A stretch of DNA of 64,000 bases from positions 16,392,764 to 16,456,763 of the forward strand of contig NC_092583.1 of NCBI RefSeq assembly GCF_037975245.1, written 5' to 3'. The first letter of the stretch is position 1. The number at the start of each line of letters is the position of its first letter. Made by a program: the position numbers and the translations under genes. This stretch comes from Apostichopus japonicus (lineage: Eukaryota; Echinodermata; Holothuroidea; Aspidochirotida; Stichopodidae). This document shows, piece by piece, positions 33,332 to 45,700 of this stretch. The notes beneath the pieces are model-generated. The model ran no database searches and had not been told where the DNA came from. It saw only the letters and a program-made list of their open reading frames with translations.

Positions 33332-36300
33332 TATAAGATCAACTAAAATGAAAGTTTACGGCAAGAATAGGCAAAATATCCGAGATATTTCTTACATCAT
33401 CATGTCAGTGAAAAAATATCAGTTAGTTCCTATTAGAAGGAACGGATTTCTTTTGGCCACCTTGTAAACAAAGTTTGGAAGAGTCGTCTGCTCTTTAAAG
33501 TCAGAGGTGCGCTAACTGGATTCAGCTAAGCTTCTTCTCGGTCACGACGTAAGCCAGCCTCTGTGTGTAGTTTGTGTGCACTGTAAATGAGATGATCCAG
33601 GGACGACTTATCAAACTGTGCTACTTGTTGTGAAAAAAACCACCGGGCCAAGCTTTGAAACTGAACAAGGCAGGGGATATTCGATTTCGAGGTCAACGAA
33701 CATTTGATACCCGCGAGAGTGTCCCAGCGGCCTGTGCGAGTGTGTATGTTTTCTTCCAAAATAACCCGAGTTCGAAAAGTCGTCTGAGATGCACAGAATT
33801 TCAGCCAATCCAATTCATGGTCATGACGTAAGCGCGAAAATGGAATAGCGTATCTTTGTTAGCGGTCTGAAAAAAAATGCTAAATGGTTGGGAAAGTTTT
33901 CCCCCATGCAGGACAATTTTCATGCGTCGGTCAAAGACCGTCGTTATTCTCTCACCACAGATTGTCAGGAAGAAGTATCAAAATGAACGACGTGGGTTTT
34001 TTTTTTCCAAATGTCCTAGCTAATGTTGTTCACAGAATGTAAATACCTAGAGAGGGAGCAAAAGTCAGAGTAAGAATAGCTTTATCGATAGTGCTCGCAA
34101 GGCAATAAAGAAAGGGATTAAGAAGTAAAACTAAAAAGAAAGAAAACATGAAAAAGCAGCAGGCTGTGCAGAAAGGCAAGACAAGACAAGACAACCTAAC
34201 GTTTAAAATTAATATCATGAGTTTTAATAGCCTGAGGAATGAAAGATAAAGGATAGCGGGCTTTTGGTAACAGAAGGCTGCCTGAGCCTACCACTGTGTG
34301 CGGTATTACTCGTCTCACAAGCTGGACATGGAGCTGCAATGACTACTGTTATTCCAAATTAAGGGACTCCAGCTTGCTACATACAGGCAGTGGTAAACAC
34401 AGTCCACCTCCTCCTGTACCTCACCAACTTCACCCGCACGCCCTACTTCTAATACATTTATTAGACGGGTATGGTTTGTTTCAGTATCTTTTATCTTTTT
34501 TTGCATTCGCTCCTCAGCCTTGGTGAATCGGTCAAACATACAGTGGCGTCGTCAGCCATTGCCATGGAAATGGGGGAGAAGGGGGCGCAGCAAAATGAGA
34601 GCAATATGCGAGTCTGTGGGGGAACACAATGAGGATAATGCAATCTATGGCCAGATGCCTCAATAGGAACTTGGAGCACGAAGTCATGTCGACCGTGTGG
34701 GGTCCAGGGGCCGCAATATAGAGGTCCTGGTGGGGGCCTCCAGAAGCTTTACGATTTCCATCGTTTGAACTTATATTAGCTTCAAATCAGCAGAATTTGA
34801 GAGGAATTCAGACGTACCGTAAGTAGATTATAGCAGAAGCCAGAGTTGTGTATCTTCCTTCCTACGTTTTTTTTTTTATTTTTTTATTTTTTTTTGACAG
34901 GATATAGGATTCATTGAGAGGGCGCCATGGGGGCACCGATCACAGGGCCATACGGCTCTGACCGAACATAAGTTGAGGCCTTCACTAAACATGTCGGGAG
35001 AATTTCGATTTATATCTTCCACCTTTGAAATCCCGGCAGTGCACGTGCGTACACTCGTCGGTAAAAGTGCGGAGTGCCGTTCGGATGCCGACCGCACTGT
35101 CGAAACTTAGTTATACACTATGTGACACGTACAGTACTGAATGTTAACAAGTCAGGTTAAAAATGGTGTAAGTTAGCAGTGTGGCAGCAATGGATCGAGG
35201 CTACCCATATACTATGACTGTCATTGGTCACCCTCGCAAACTGAAAATGAATTAAATTGATCTTTTTTTAGACATTGATCCACTTTCTAATTCGATTATT
35301 GTCCAAAACCATTTGTAACTGACAATGGCATGCGACATTGGGGTGGGGGAAACCCCACTCCCACCGTCAGTCGGTGGAAAATAGTTCAGTCTGGGGATTT
35401 TCTTTTCTTTCAACAGGGAAGTAATTAAACCACGGGTACGTGTCCCCACCCCCTCCTTTTCAACCTCACACTGCGTATTCATTCGAACAACCTCGCTTTT
35501 AGAACTACTTATATAGATCTAAATTATAGAATAAATATGCCTCAGAATGAACCATTTGACTCTGCTAAAAAAATCTAACGGAGGACCCCTTCATATGCAT
35601 GGGCGGACAATACCACAAAATAAATACAAACGTGAAATCCAAAAATGTAATACATTTTTACGAGTACGACATGTACCGATGCCCGATCGATGTGATTTTC
35701 GAATTTGTGTGGTGTGTATATAACTGGTATAACACAAACATGGGCCCGATAACTCATTCTACGCAGCCTTACGTAACACGAGCAAACGTACGTCATGTTC
35801 CTATTGTACGCCAGTTGGGACAATTGTCTATATAAACTGTACTGTCATGCTCGCCTTCATGTGGCATACTCCCTTTAGAGTCGATATCCATCCGCCCGAT
35901 TGTTCAGGAAAAGTGCCAAAAAGCAGCAGGAGAACAACTTTTTTTGACCTGTTATCAATTAGGATCTGTTTTTTGGGGGCTTGCATGTTGAAGAGCATGA
36001 ATGGAAGTACATGTGGTGCAAAAATTAGGTCAATTGTGACCATTTTAGACCCTTTATAGGCCCCCAGGATCAGTTGCGGATCGTTCATACAGTCAGGTGG
36101 CGGATGCCCCCCCCCCCCTGACGGATTCAAATGGACTGCTGGCGCCCTTTTCAGCTTTTTACCAATTTTTACTCATTCGCGATTATTGACTTTTTTTATT
36201 ACGTTCTCATCTACCTATTGACATTTGTCTGATTATCTGTGCAAATTAGCAAGGCCCGGAAAGGGTCAATTCCGGCGATCTAGGGAGTAACTTTACTCAA

Positions 36301-37961
36301 AAAAATTCTGTACGCTCCGCGCCAACCTATGGTGGCGCTTCGCTTAGATAGTGTCGGAAACGCCCCCACATACCCTTCTCGCCCCCCCCCCGACCAATAC
36401 CCCTAGCTCCGCCACTGCCTAGGAGCAGCGTACGAAAATTGTTTACTATTGAGTGAAGAGGTTATTTACAAGTGGCGAAAACTTCAGACTCTGATAGCAA
36501 AAAATCTGCGCCGTCATGGTACGGAAAATTGATGGTGCCAAATTGCCAGCTATCCGGTGATGGGTAGCGTTTAGTTATGAGAACTTTTATATCTAGACTC
36601 AAAGACGACATTACTTTTGTGATTTAGTGTGTAAGTCAATGGGGCTTTTAATGGGCGTATATGCTACCTTCAGAGCACCCGTAGCATCATTATTAGCATT
36701 ATGAATATCATGTCTTTATCAGATCAAGTTTAGTCACTGTTTGTACTGTCAATACGAGTGCTTTGAAGCATGATATGGGCGGACAGTTTATAGAGGTACT
36801 AGCATTAGGAAATTGTTCCAACTGGCGCGCTGCGTGTGATAGTGAATATGTTACATAAGACATAATACGGCGGCATCTAAGGTGAGAACAGAATCAGAGC
36901 CATATAGTTTAGTCGGTTTTTAAATAACGCCCTCACTTTTAGTATTTGTCAATTGATTTAACTTCTAATGCTTTTTTTCCATTTGTACGATTCGTTTGCT
37001 TTCATTGGTAAAGGGTGGGTAAAGAGGTTGGTTCTGCATGGGAGAATTTTGGATAGTATTTATTGTTTAATTCTTCGTTCATAACTTGCTATTGAGTTAA
37101 GATTGTCGAAATTGATTTCGAGTTTTACTGACGTTCGTTCTTGATTGGACAGTTTGTTGATTCAGCAAATGTATTTCATGTTTTTGATGATTTCTCGTTT
37201 TTTATCATATATTGCCGTAATTATATAAAAAAAATCAAGCAATAGCTTCAAAACTACTCATTATATCCTTATCAATATGAACTACAAACTTAATGTGTAT
37301 GTCCACATAAGTTAATACTAGAAACATAAGGCTATCTTTAAAGATAAAATTCTTGAGAGTCCAAGTGAAACTTTGCGACACAGGTCCATATTACTGGAAG
37401 AACATTGCATATCATGGTTATTCAAATACGATCAAAACTTTTGTCTGCAGTGTTACATTAAATATTCACATTTGAAATGTTACAAGGAATCACTCACCCG
37501 TTTGGCTTTTTAGTCAGTTTCATGTATTATTGATCACATTTTACTACTTGAGAATTAAGAGTCGTTCAATGAGGGATAAATAACCAACTTCGAAAGGGTT
37601 TTTTTCCTGCTTCTTTCGTAATGTTTTATCATTTCGATGAAATTCAATGTAAACGAGGATATCTAAGTTAAAGTGTCATCTAATTTTGAGTAACACTCGT
37701 TTGCTACATGTAGTTAGTCAAACGAAAAAATCTTTAAATGTAGACCGCTTTGTTGAGGTTTTATTCAAAATTTGCAATATTTGTTGGCCTTTACACGGCG
37801 AGTGGATACGCACCCAACAGTCTAATAAGATGCGTTCAAATATACCAGTAACTTTAATCATTCCATCTCGTAATTTCACTATACTGGAGAATTAAACAAG
37901 AGACATGACGTGTTCTTCTTGTGTGGCATCACTTCAGGAGGGCGAAGAGGGTTCAAGCTGT

Positions 37962-37998
37962 TGGGGAGGGGAGGGGAGGGGAGGGGAGGGGAGGGGAA
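37962..37998 (+). repeat. GGGGA tandem repeat
   Basis: Consecutive GGGGA units with more G-rich sequence up to about 38030; could form a G-quadruplex. Confidence 0.85.
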
Positions 37999-38767
37999 GG
38001 GATAGTGGGGGAGGGGGAAGGGGAGGGCAGAAACTTCATGGCAGTTGGGTAAGCTTAATTTTTTATAAAGGGAATTTAGGGAATTATGAACAAGGGTATA
38101 CATTTGATGTTGATTTCTTTTTCAAAGTTAGGGGAGAATGTTGTCATGTGACCCAGTCCACCGTGACGGGACTGTCTCCCTGAATCAAAGCTTACTGTGT
38201 TTGTTATAATTAAGTGTGTCAATTTCATCAATATTTTACGTCATGTTCAGTATAACATGCTACACCTATACCTGACGGTACTACAAAATGTCACTTATTG
38301 GAGAATTTTTCTTTCTATGGTATAGTATTTGGCAAACATTATTAGATATACAATTACCATTTTTAAAAATGCTAATTCATTGAAAGTTCCACTTCTTAAT
38401 TAAATTACTATTACTGGAACCCAATTATATTTTTAGATTTACCAAACTGTATTTTTAGATAAGAAACTTCCCCGCAGAACTTTCGAGAAGAAAAACACAG
38501 ACAAAGTTCCCTCAGGTTTCCATTACGTCCAATTTTAAGTACAAACTCACAATACTAATTTTCATTTAACTATAATACACTTGATTTTTTTTCTCGAAGA
38601 TATGAAGTGAATTAAGTCATTGTTATCCACTTTGGTCAATTTAGTTGTTGGTTCCCATTTTGTTGTCGATAAAATCATGAAAATGTACACTTTCAAAAAC
38701 ATAATTTGTGACTCTAGTTGCAATTATCTGTGCAAATGACTATCTATCTAGTACGCGTGGGCATGGA

Positions 38768-38807
38768 CCACTGATCTCTACACTAACATTAGTGTGCAGA
38801 TCAGTGG
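38768..38807. repeat. Imperfect 19-bp hairpin
   Basis: CCACTGATCTCTACACTAA pairs with TTAGTGTGCAGATCAGTGG with two mismatches and a 2-nt loop. Confidence 0.7.
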
Positions 38808-39081
38808 CACGGACACTGACATTGTGCATACCATTCAATCACGGATAAATATGTATTATTAAAGTAGATAAACGGTACAGTGTGGAAGTACATGAGTACT
38901 TCCTAGAACATGGCGCGCTTATCACATAACTGATTTCTACGGCTGAATCAAACGGCTCAAGAAAAAATAAGTTATTATGGAGTTATTGAGACATTTTCCA
39001 ATAAAGCGTTTGCAAGAAATATAATCTTGCTTGTACTTAAGGTGAAACTTGACTCTCAACTTTGTGCAACACAGTGCAAAC

Positions 39082-39460
39082 CAAGGGCGTAGGAACCGGG
39101 GGGGGGGGGGCGCCATCCCCCAGTGAAAAATATGGAGGGGCGGAAGTATCATTCCGCCCTCCCTCCCCCCCCCCCCGCTTCGCAAGTCAGAAAACCCCTT
39201 TTTCATTTCCAAATGAGAAAAAAATCTCATTTGGAGCCTCAAATTGCATCTAAGGCCAGGTGAAAATGCAAAATTATATACAAAATGGAGTGGGTCGGTT
39301 GAAATGTGCTATATTGCACCAAATTGTATCTGAGGCCACCTGGAAATGCAAAAAGAATTCCAAAGGGGAGGGGACACCCCCTCCCCTTAGACCCCTCCCC
39401 AGGCCGGCCATCAGTCTTCAGCCCCCCCCCCCCACTCAAAAGTACCTTCCTACGCCACTG
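39082..39460 (+). mobile_element. hAT-like MITE with 8-bp target duplication
   Basis: GTGCAAAC stands directly outside both ends (39074-39081 and 39461-39468), an exact 8-bp duplication as made by hAT transposases. The ends CAAGGGCGTAGGAAC and CTTCCTACGCCACTG are imperfect inverted repeats. The interior has poly-G and poly-C runs. About 379 bp, non-coding, about 260 bp upstream of the DNAJC7 start. Confidence 0.82.
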
Positions 39461-39719
39461 GTGCAAACTGTAATCGCTAATTTTTTTGGGGCAATAGTGA
39501 ACGATAATTATGCAAAATGTCGACCTGACAATTAATGAGTGCAGCGAAAGGGCGCTCTCTCTAGTAGTATGGCTCATTGGTGAGCAGGCATATATGCGTT
39601 TACAAATAACGTTGACTTCATTCACGTTCAACCTTCTGTACCTTGGTACAACGATTAAATAATTTCTGGTAATATAATAGGTCCCTTTTCTTCGCTTACT
39701 GGAAGATATAATAAAATTC

Positions 39720-39745
39720 ATGAAGACCATGGAGACAAATCAAGA
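39720..39745 (+). CDS. DNAJC7: DNAJC7 exon 1 (start codons)
   Basis: Two in-frame ATGs, at 39720 (poor context) and 39729 (ACCATGG). The exon ends GA before donor GTAAGT in phase 2, which fits exon 2. It was placed by phase and context, without homology support of its own. Confidence 0.7.
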
Positions 39746-42700
39746 GTAAGTTTCAGCAAACATGAACTAATTATGAAACACTTCACTCAGAACAGAAACA
39801 TAGGCTTATTATAACTTAGGCCTAATGCGTTGCTTATGATAGGCTAAGTTAGGTAATGGAATGTTTCCAATACTTTACAATTATTAACATCACCACATGA
39901 CTGAGTCAGTTCCAGAAATGGTGACTTTACGGATCAGCGTATCCGTAAATCGGTCATCAACAACATTGGTCAGTTGGTACCGACTGAGTGTTACTTTTAT
40001 ACTAAGTTATGCTCAATGTATGGTATAATACATTAATTTCGCATGTTCCCTATATACGCGTACTGTGTTATACTTCTAGGTATATGTAGCCTATAGCCTA
40101 CTGTACCTAGGGCCATGCGCTCAGTCTGATACTGTGATGATAGACACTGTAGTTATTGTGTTCGCAAATTTAACGAAAATGACAAAAAATTATACAGTAT
40201 AAAACACTAAACAAAGTGGCCTAACTTTAGAATCCGTACCATATGAATGGGAAAGCTTACTTCGAATCGGCAGAATAAGGTTAGGGGTTAGAAAGTAGGG
40301 TTAAAGAGTAGGGTTAGGGGTTAGGAATTAGGGTTAGGAAGTAGGGAATATGGTTAGGGGTTATAGAGTAGGGTAAGGAAGTAGAGAATAGGGTTAGGGG
40401 TTAGGAAGTAGGGTCGATTGGTACGGATTCTTAATTAGTACCAACAAAGTTACTCATGCATAGCAAGCCGCAATTATGCCAGTAGTCTCAACACTGAGGA
40501 TAGAATCTATTCTGAGAAAAAGGTGGGGTTTTCCCTTCAGGCTTCTTCTGCTTGATACTGTACACACACACACCACCAGTTGGCTGGTTATCACGCACAG
40601 GCTGGTACTAGACTGACTTAGTCCTAAGCTAAGTATAAAGTAGACATATGCAGTAGGCTTAGCAACGTGATGACAATCAATATGATACACTGACAATTTG
40701 TCATCTGGAATTATGATGGATGTACTTCAAATTAGCCTCGTGGATGAAGGTACACGGAGTTATGCAAAGAAAATCAACTCCATTTGTTCCCAACATTGGC
40801 ATAGTATGTTGTACAAATTACAAATCAAAAGTGGTGTAAGAAGAGAATGAGGAGACTAGCAAAAAAGAAGAAAGATGAGGGCCAGGTCCAAGTAGAGAGT
40901 CTCCTTTGCTCTACTATCATTTAGATAGTATGTTGAACAAATCACAGGGTAAGTTTAGCTGGACACTGAAGAAAGTGAAGTTGTTCAGGTATTTAGACTA
41001 CTCCTTTCTCTCTTCAGAGGAATGTTTCTCACAATCAATGAACATATAGTCATCCACATGTGAAAGAACGAATTACATCAGACATGCATAGTTGCATACA
41101 TCCCCTCTCTCTCTGTACACGTCCCTTTATAGAGCAAAATCATTGCAGAACTCTGTTAACTCTTTGCAAACTTGAACCATTATCTTAAAAGTTTTGATTC
41201 AGTAGAAACCATCAAGTAAAGCAAATACCTTGAAATCATAAAGAGAAAGAGTCCATACCCACATACTACAATTGTTTTCCAACATGCATTACAGTTTGTC
41301 AGCAAAATGACATGGCAGATGGGCTTGTTTGTGGAGAAAGTTTGTACAAAATCATGTTTTGATGCAGACGAAAAGCGAAAACGTGACCAGCAATTTTAAC
41401 TTCCTATTTTCATGAGAATTTACGATCAGTGTCTACGTAGGTTTAAACTTAAATATGTGGATATGCTGAAAACTGCATGAGTTAAACTGCTGCATAGGGC
41501 TTAAAATGCATAAAGTTTGATTAGTGTATCCTATAATTTCTTTGTTTGTACTAGTATATTACAGGCGTAGAATTTTTACATTGTAGCTGCTTGCTAGAAG
41601 CATGAAAATGCTTAAAATATCCTCTTGGTAAAATCAAATTCCTACTGGCAGTTTCCTGATTTACAGCACGCATCAGTAACTCTGTTACTGTATAAACATA
41701 TATGGTACCAACTGGATAATATTTGCTGATAATAAACAGTAATACAGTGTCTTAATGTCCCCTGGTAAAACATGCAAAAGTGTCTTTGCTTCCTACTGGT
41801 ATTTAGCCAGTAAATAGTCTGAATTTTGAAATCTGTATACAATTAGAAGTTTTATACTGGAATTAATAGTAACTGAATAATGTTACATATATGAGAATTC
41901 CCAGTTAAAGCATTGCTCCGTTTGTAAACCTCCAACCATGAGACTAATTTATCAGTGAATTCAGTGCTAATTACAGTATGTCAGTAATTTTATGGCTGTA
42001 GTTGAAATATTAATAAAGACTTTTAAATTCTTCTGTTTAGCGTGGCAGATGCAAAAAAGAATGAAGGGAATGAATATTACAAGCAGAAAAACTACCACAA
42101 AGCGATTGATCTCTACAGTGAGGCTATTGGTAAGTGTAATCACTTAGAAATATATGATTTTGTATGCTTCTTTGATACATCTAACTTGTAACAGATATAG
42201 CTTATGAGAGCCTACACAAGCAATTGATCTCTACAGTGAGGCTATTGGTAAGAATAGCATCAGGAGACAACAGATTCAATATAAAGGCATCTGTATGATG
42301 AACTTAAAGCCTGGCTGTTTTCTTCTTTGTATGTGCCCAAGTTTAATTTTTGCTGAATAGAGCTGTTGTACCCAACAAATGCAAACTACCATGTCAAATG
42401 CTGTAGTGTCCTTTTGAGTTGCTGCTGATGCCCTTTCCAATAAATAGACTTGCTACATCTGATCAGTGTGAGGAGGAGCCTCTTGGATCTAAGTTGATCA
42501 GATCTATTAATTATTGAAATTCTTTTTTGAAATGTTTGTCAATGGGAATGGCAAATAGTGATAACAAGGATAAAGTGCACTACTGCATTACTTAGAAGCT
42601 GTCACTGCATCAATTTGTGCAGGGTTAACTCATGGCTTATTTACATTCAGACAGAGACTTCATTCCTTAGTAGTCATAATACATTACTGGATTAAAAAAT

Positions 42701-45700
42701 GGTCGATGGAATAAATTAATTAATTAAACACCTCTTCGTCTCATGGAACTAATTCGAGCTTTGGTTAAAGAAGTTTTCCGCCAAATTTGGCTTTCAGTAT
42801 GATGTATAATGGCAAGAATGTACACATACTGTACTATAAAGAATGAAACAGTTTTCATCCCCCCACCCCCCCCCCCCCCCACACACACAAATCCCTTTTC
42901 CAGAACACTTTAATTTTAGGGATAGCATTGGTTTAATATCAGAACATCTCAGCTTTGAATGTCTCAATCCATTTTCTTTGACACCTAAATGGCAGTTTTT
43001 ATTCTTTTGCTTTATGTACCTAAACCATAAATTAAACCTTGTTATCCTCAGAAATGTGTGTAGATTGTGCCAGCTATTACCTGAACAGAGCTGCCGCTGG
43101 CATGATGATAGGACGGTACACAGAGGCATTGCAGGATTCAAAGAAAGCTGTCCAACTGGATGGTTCTTCATCAAAGGTAGATCAACAGGCTGAGTCATGT
43201 TGATTAATGTTAAATTCTAAATTGTCTTTAATTTTATTCATGCTATGAACTTTTAAAAAAGAAATTTGCCAAACTTTTTGCAAAAATGTTCCTCCTAGTG
43301 ATTGTGTGGTTATTAACTACAAAATGGTACTGAGAAAAAGATTCTTAAGACTGTCAAGATCAAATACATAATTGGGCTTTAAGGAGATAGATATACCAGT
43401 GGTAGTGAGACCTATGTGAAAGAAAAAATAGTCTTCATTCACATTTGAGTTGAGAGCCTTATCTCAATATTCCTTTTCCTAACTCAAGATACATTGTATG
43501 AATGCAAACTATTTTTACCACATAAGTACTTCCTAACTACAAGAGGTGTATCATATAAGGTGGCCTATGATGTCATCATGTCAGATGTGCTTCAAAAGCT
43601 TTTCTTAAATATTATTATATTGATTTTGATTTGTCCTTGACATGTGATACATTTGGAATATTTGATTTGTTGTTGATGTTCTCTTTGTTTCGAGTTTCAT
43701 CTTTAAGTTACTTTTTGTTAACGTATAATACCCCTCAGTGGAAAATGCTTTGTACATTATAAAGAAAAACAAACTTTTCAGCTCAATTGCCATGATGACA
43801 TCACATACTCTGATGTTGTCTGAGGCATTCATAAAATTTCACTGTGATATAATTTTGTGAAACAATGAACGAGAGTTATGGGAATATCTCTTTTATTTTG
43901 CTATTCGTAATACTGTATTCTGCTGTGTAAATGATCTTCTTATATTCACCAAACACACTCAAGCTGACACTGCTCATTCTGTTTTTCTTCACCTACAGGC
44001 CCATTTACGAGAAGCCAAGTGTCATATGGCCCTCGGTTCTGTTGAACAAGCCACAAAGTCTTTAGATAAATTGAAGGAAATAGACTCAACCAACTCCCAG
44101 TACATAGCAGAGGTTTGTATGCAACCAATATAATTTTCTAAGTTTCAGGATTTCTTAAAACTTTTGGTTACCTGGATAGTTGGTTTTGACATAGTGTTGA
44201 AGGTTGGTTTAACAGCAAATCAACAATGGAAAAACCAAAATGAAAAATTATCAACCAAAAGTTACTCAAGATGTGACATTATTGTTCTGACTTACTACAA
44301 CAAATGAACTAATCATTTGCCTGTATCTGGTCATGAGTGAGATTGAAGCTGCATTTTGAGTTTTTAACGTACAGTATTATCATTCTAAGTCTTAAATAAT
44401 ATTCGCATATATGTCTGGATACACCTAAATCTAACTAGGCGGTCTGTATGGTTACATTCATTCTAACATTCGTACATTTTAATTTCAAACACAGAAAATT
44501 TTGTGTCCCACACAAGTTTTCTTATTTACAAACCTTTTCTTTCATGATTTTAAATTGGTAGATTAAAGTAACAGATTCCATTTTAAGGTAACTAATGTTA
44601 ATTCCCTTAATTGTCAAATATTGAACTACAAATCAGGCTGAGATTGAGTAATATTTTCTATTGTTTTTACCAAACCTACCACTACATGATATATTTAGCT
44701 CTCAATACATCTATACAGTGGCTATAGCTCAAATGATAACCTGGTCTTGTTTTCAAACTTTTTATCTTTCCTAACTTTTTATCTCTGAAGTAGTAATCTA
44801 TGTGTTTTTTTCTCTTGTTACAGCAAAGAAATCTTCGTATGCTAGAAATGCACCAGATGGCAGCTGAGAAAGCCTTTGCAAAGGGCGATTTCAGGAAGGT
44901 ATGATATCTAGGGATAGAAGGGTCAGCACTTTCCCTACTAAGAAGTAAAATTTTTATACACAGTGCATATTATGTTGTCCTAGGTTATTCTTATTGAATG
45001 CATATATTCAGTTATGTATCATGCTTAAGGGAAGAGTATATTGTCAGTGAAACTGCAAGGTGTCTTAACAATTTTGCTTTTTCAGAAGGAAAGCTCCTTT
45101 TTGGCCTTGAGCTAGAATTGACCTTTATAGAAATATTACATGAAGGACCTTTGAGCATGTTTGTTAAGTCATTCCTGGAAAAATTCCTTTATGTGTGATG
45201 CAGCCTCTAGCTTTAAAGAACATATAGAAGCAAAATAAAAGACAAAATTGAAAGAATCTTATGATGACTGTTAGCAATCATTGCAGTTTTAGAAATGAGT
45301 CAAGCTATCATCTCCCAATCCTCATCAGATCTCTCCAAAAGGGATTCCTTAGAAATCATATTGATACATATTTCGTTCCTTGATATTTCTCAAATGGTAT
45401 GTGTGGTCCAACAATATCTATATATTTATAATGTAGGATGTTACTGAGTACTTGTGCTATCAATGAACCTATTGTACTTCAGGCGCCCTCAAAGGGTTAT
45501 ATCTGGTTCATCACCAAGATATTTCTTCATTTTGTGTCACACTGCACAAGCCTCAAAAATTCCTGTTTCATCAGTACAAGTTGCACAAAAAGCTAAACGC
45601 TACTCCCTACTAAAATCCTTTCGTTTCTTGCTTTTTCAGGTTACTTATGATTTAAGTCGTGCATTAGAAATAGCGCCAGCGTGTACGAAGTTTAAGGTAT

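Larger units (their letters stand above)
33332..39081. other. Region between the divergent LRP and DNAJC7 genes
   Basis: No convincing gene. Fragments with CAGTGGCG or CGCCACTG ends at about 34541 and 36408-36416 suggest hAT-like remnants that I could not pair. A (GGGGA)n run lies at 37962-37998 and a hairpin at 38768-38807. LRP promoter elements should lie just above 33331 but none is distinctive. Confidence 0.45.

Noticed and set aside
33526-33813. Open frame upstream of LRP exon 1, minus strand
   Set aside because: No recognisable domain, no start context, and it lies in the expected promoter or 5' UTR area.
34315-34539. Minus-strand frame rich in charged residues (FDRFTKAEERMQKKIKDTET)
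   Set aside because: Looks coiled-coil-like but is short, has no splice partner and sits among transposon-end fragments; not supported as a gene.
40278-40416. A true telomere
   Set aside because: Units are irregular and the tract lies inside an intron of a complete gene.
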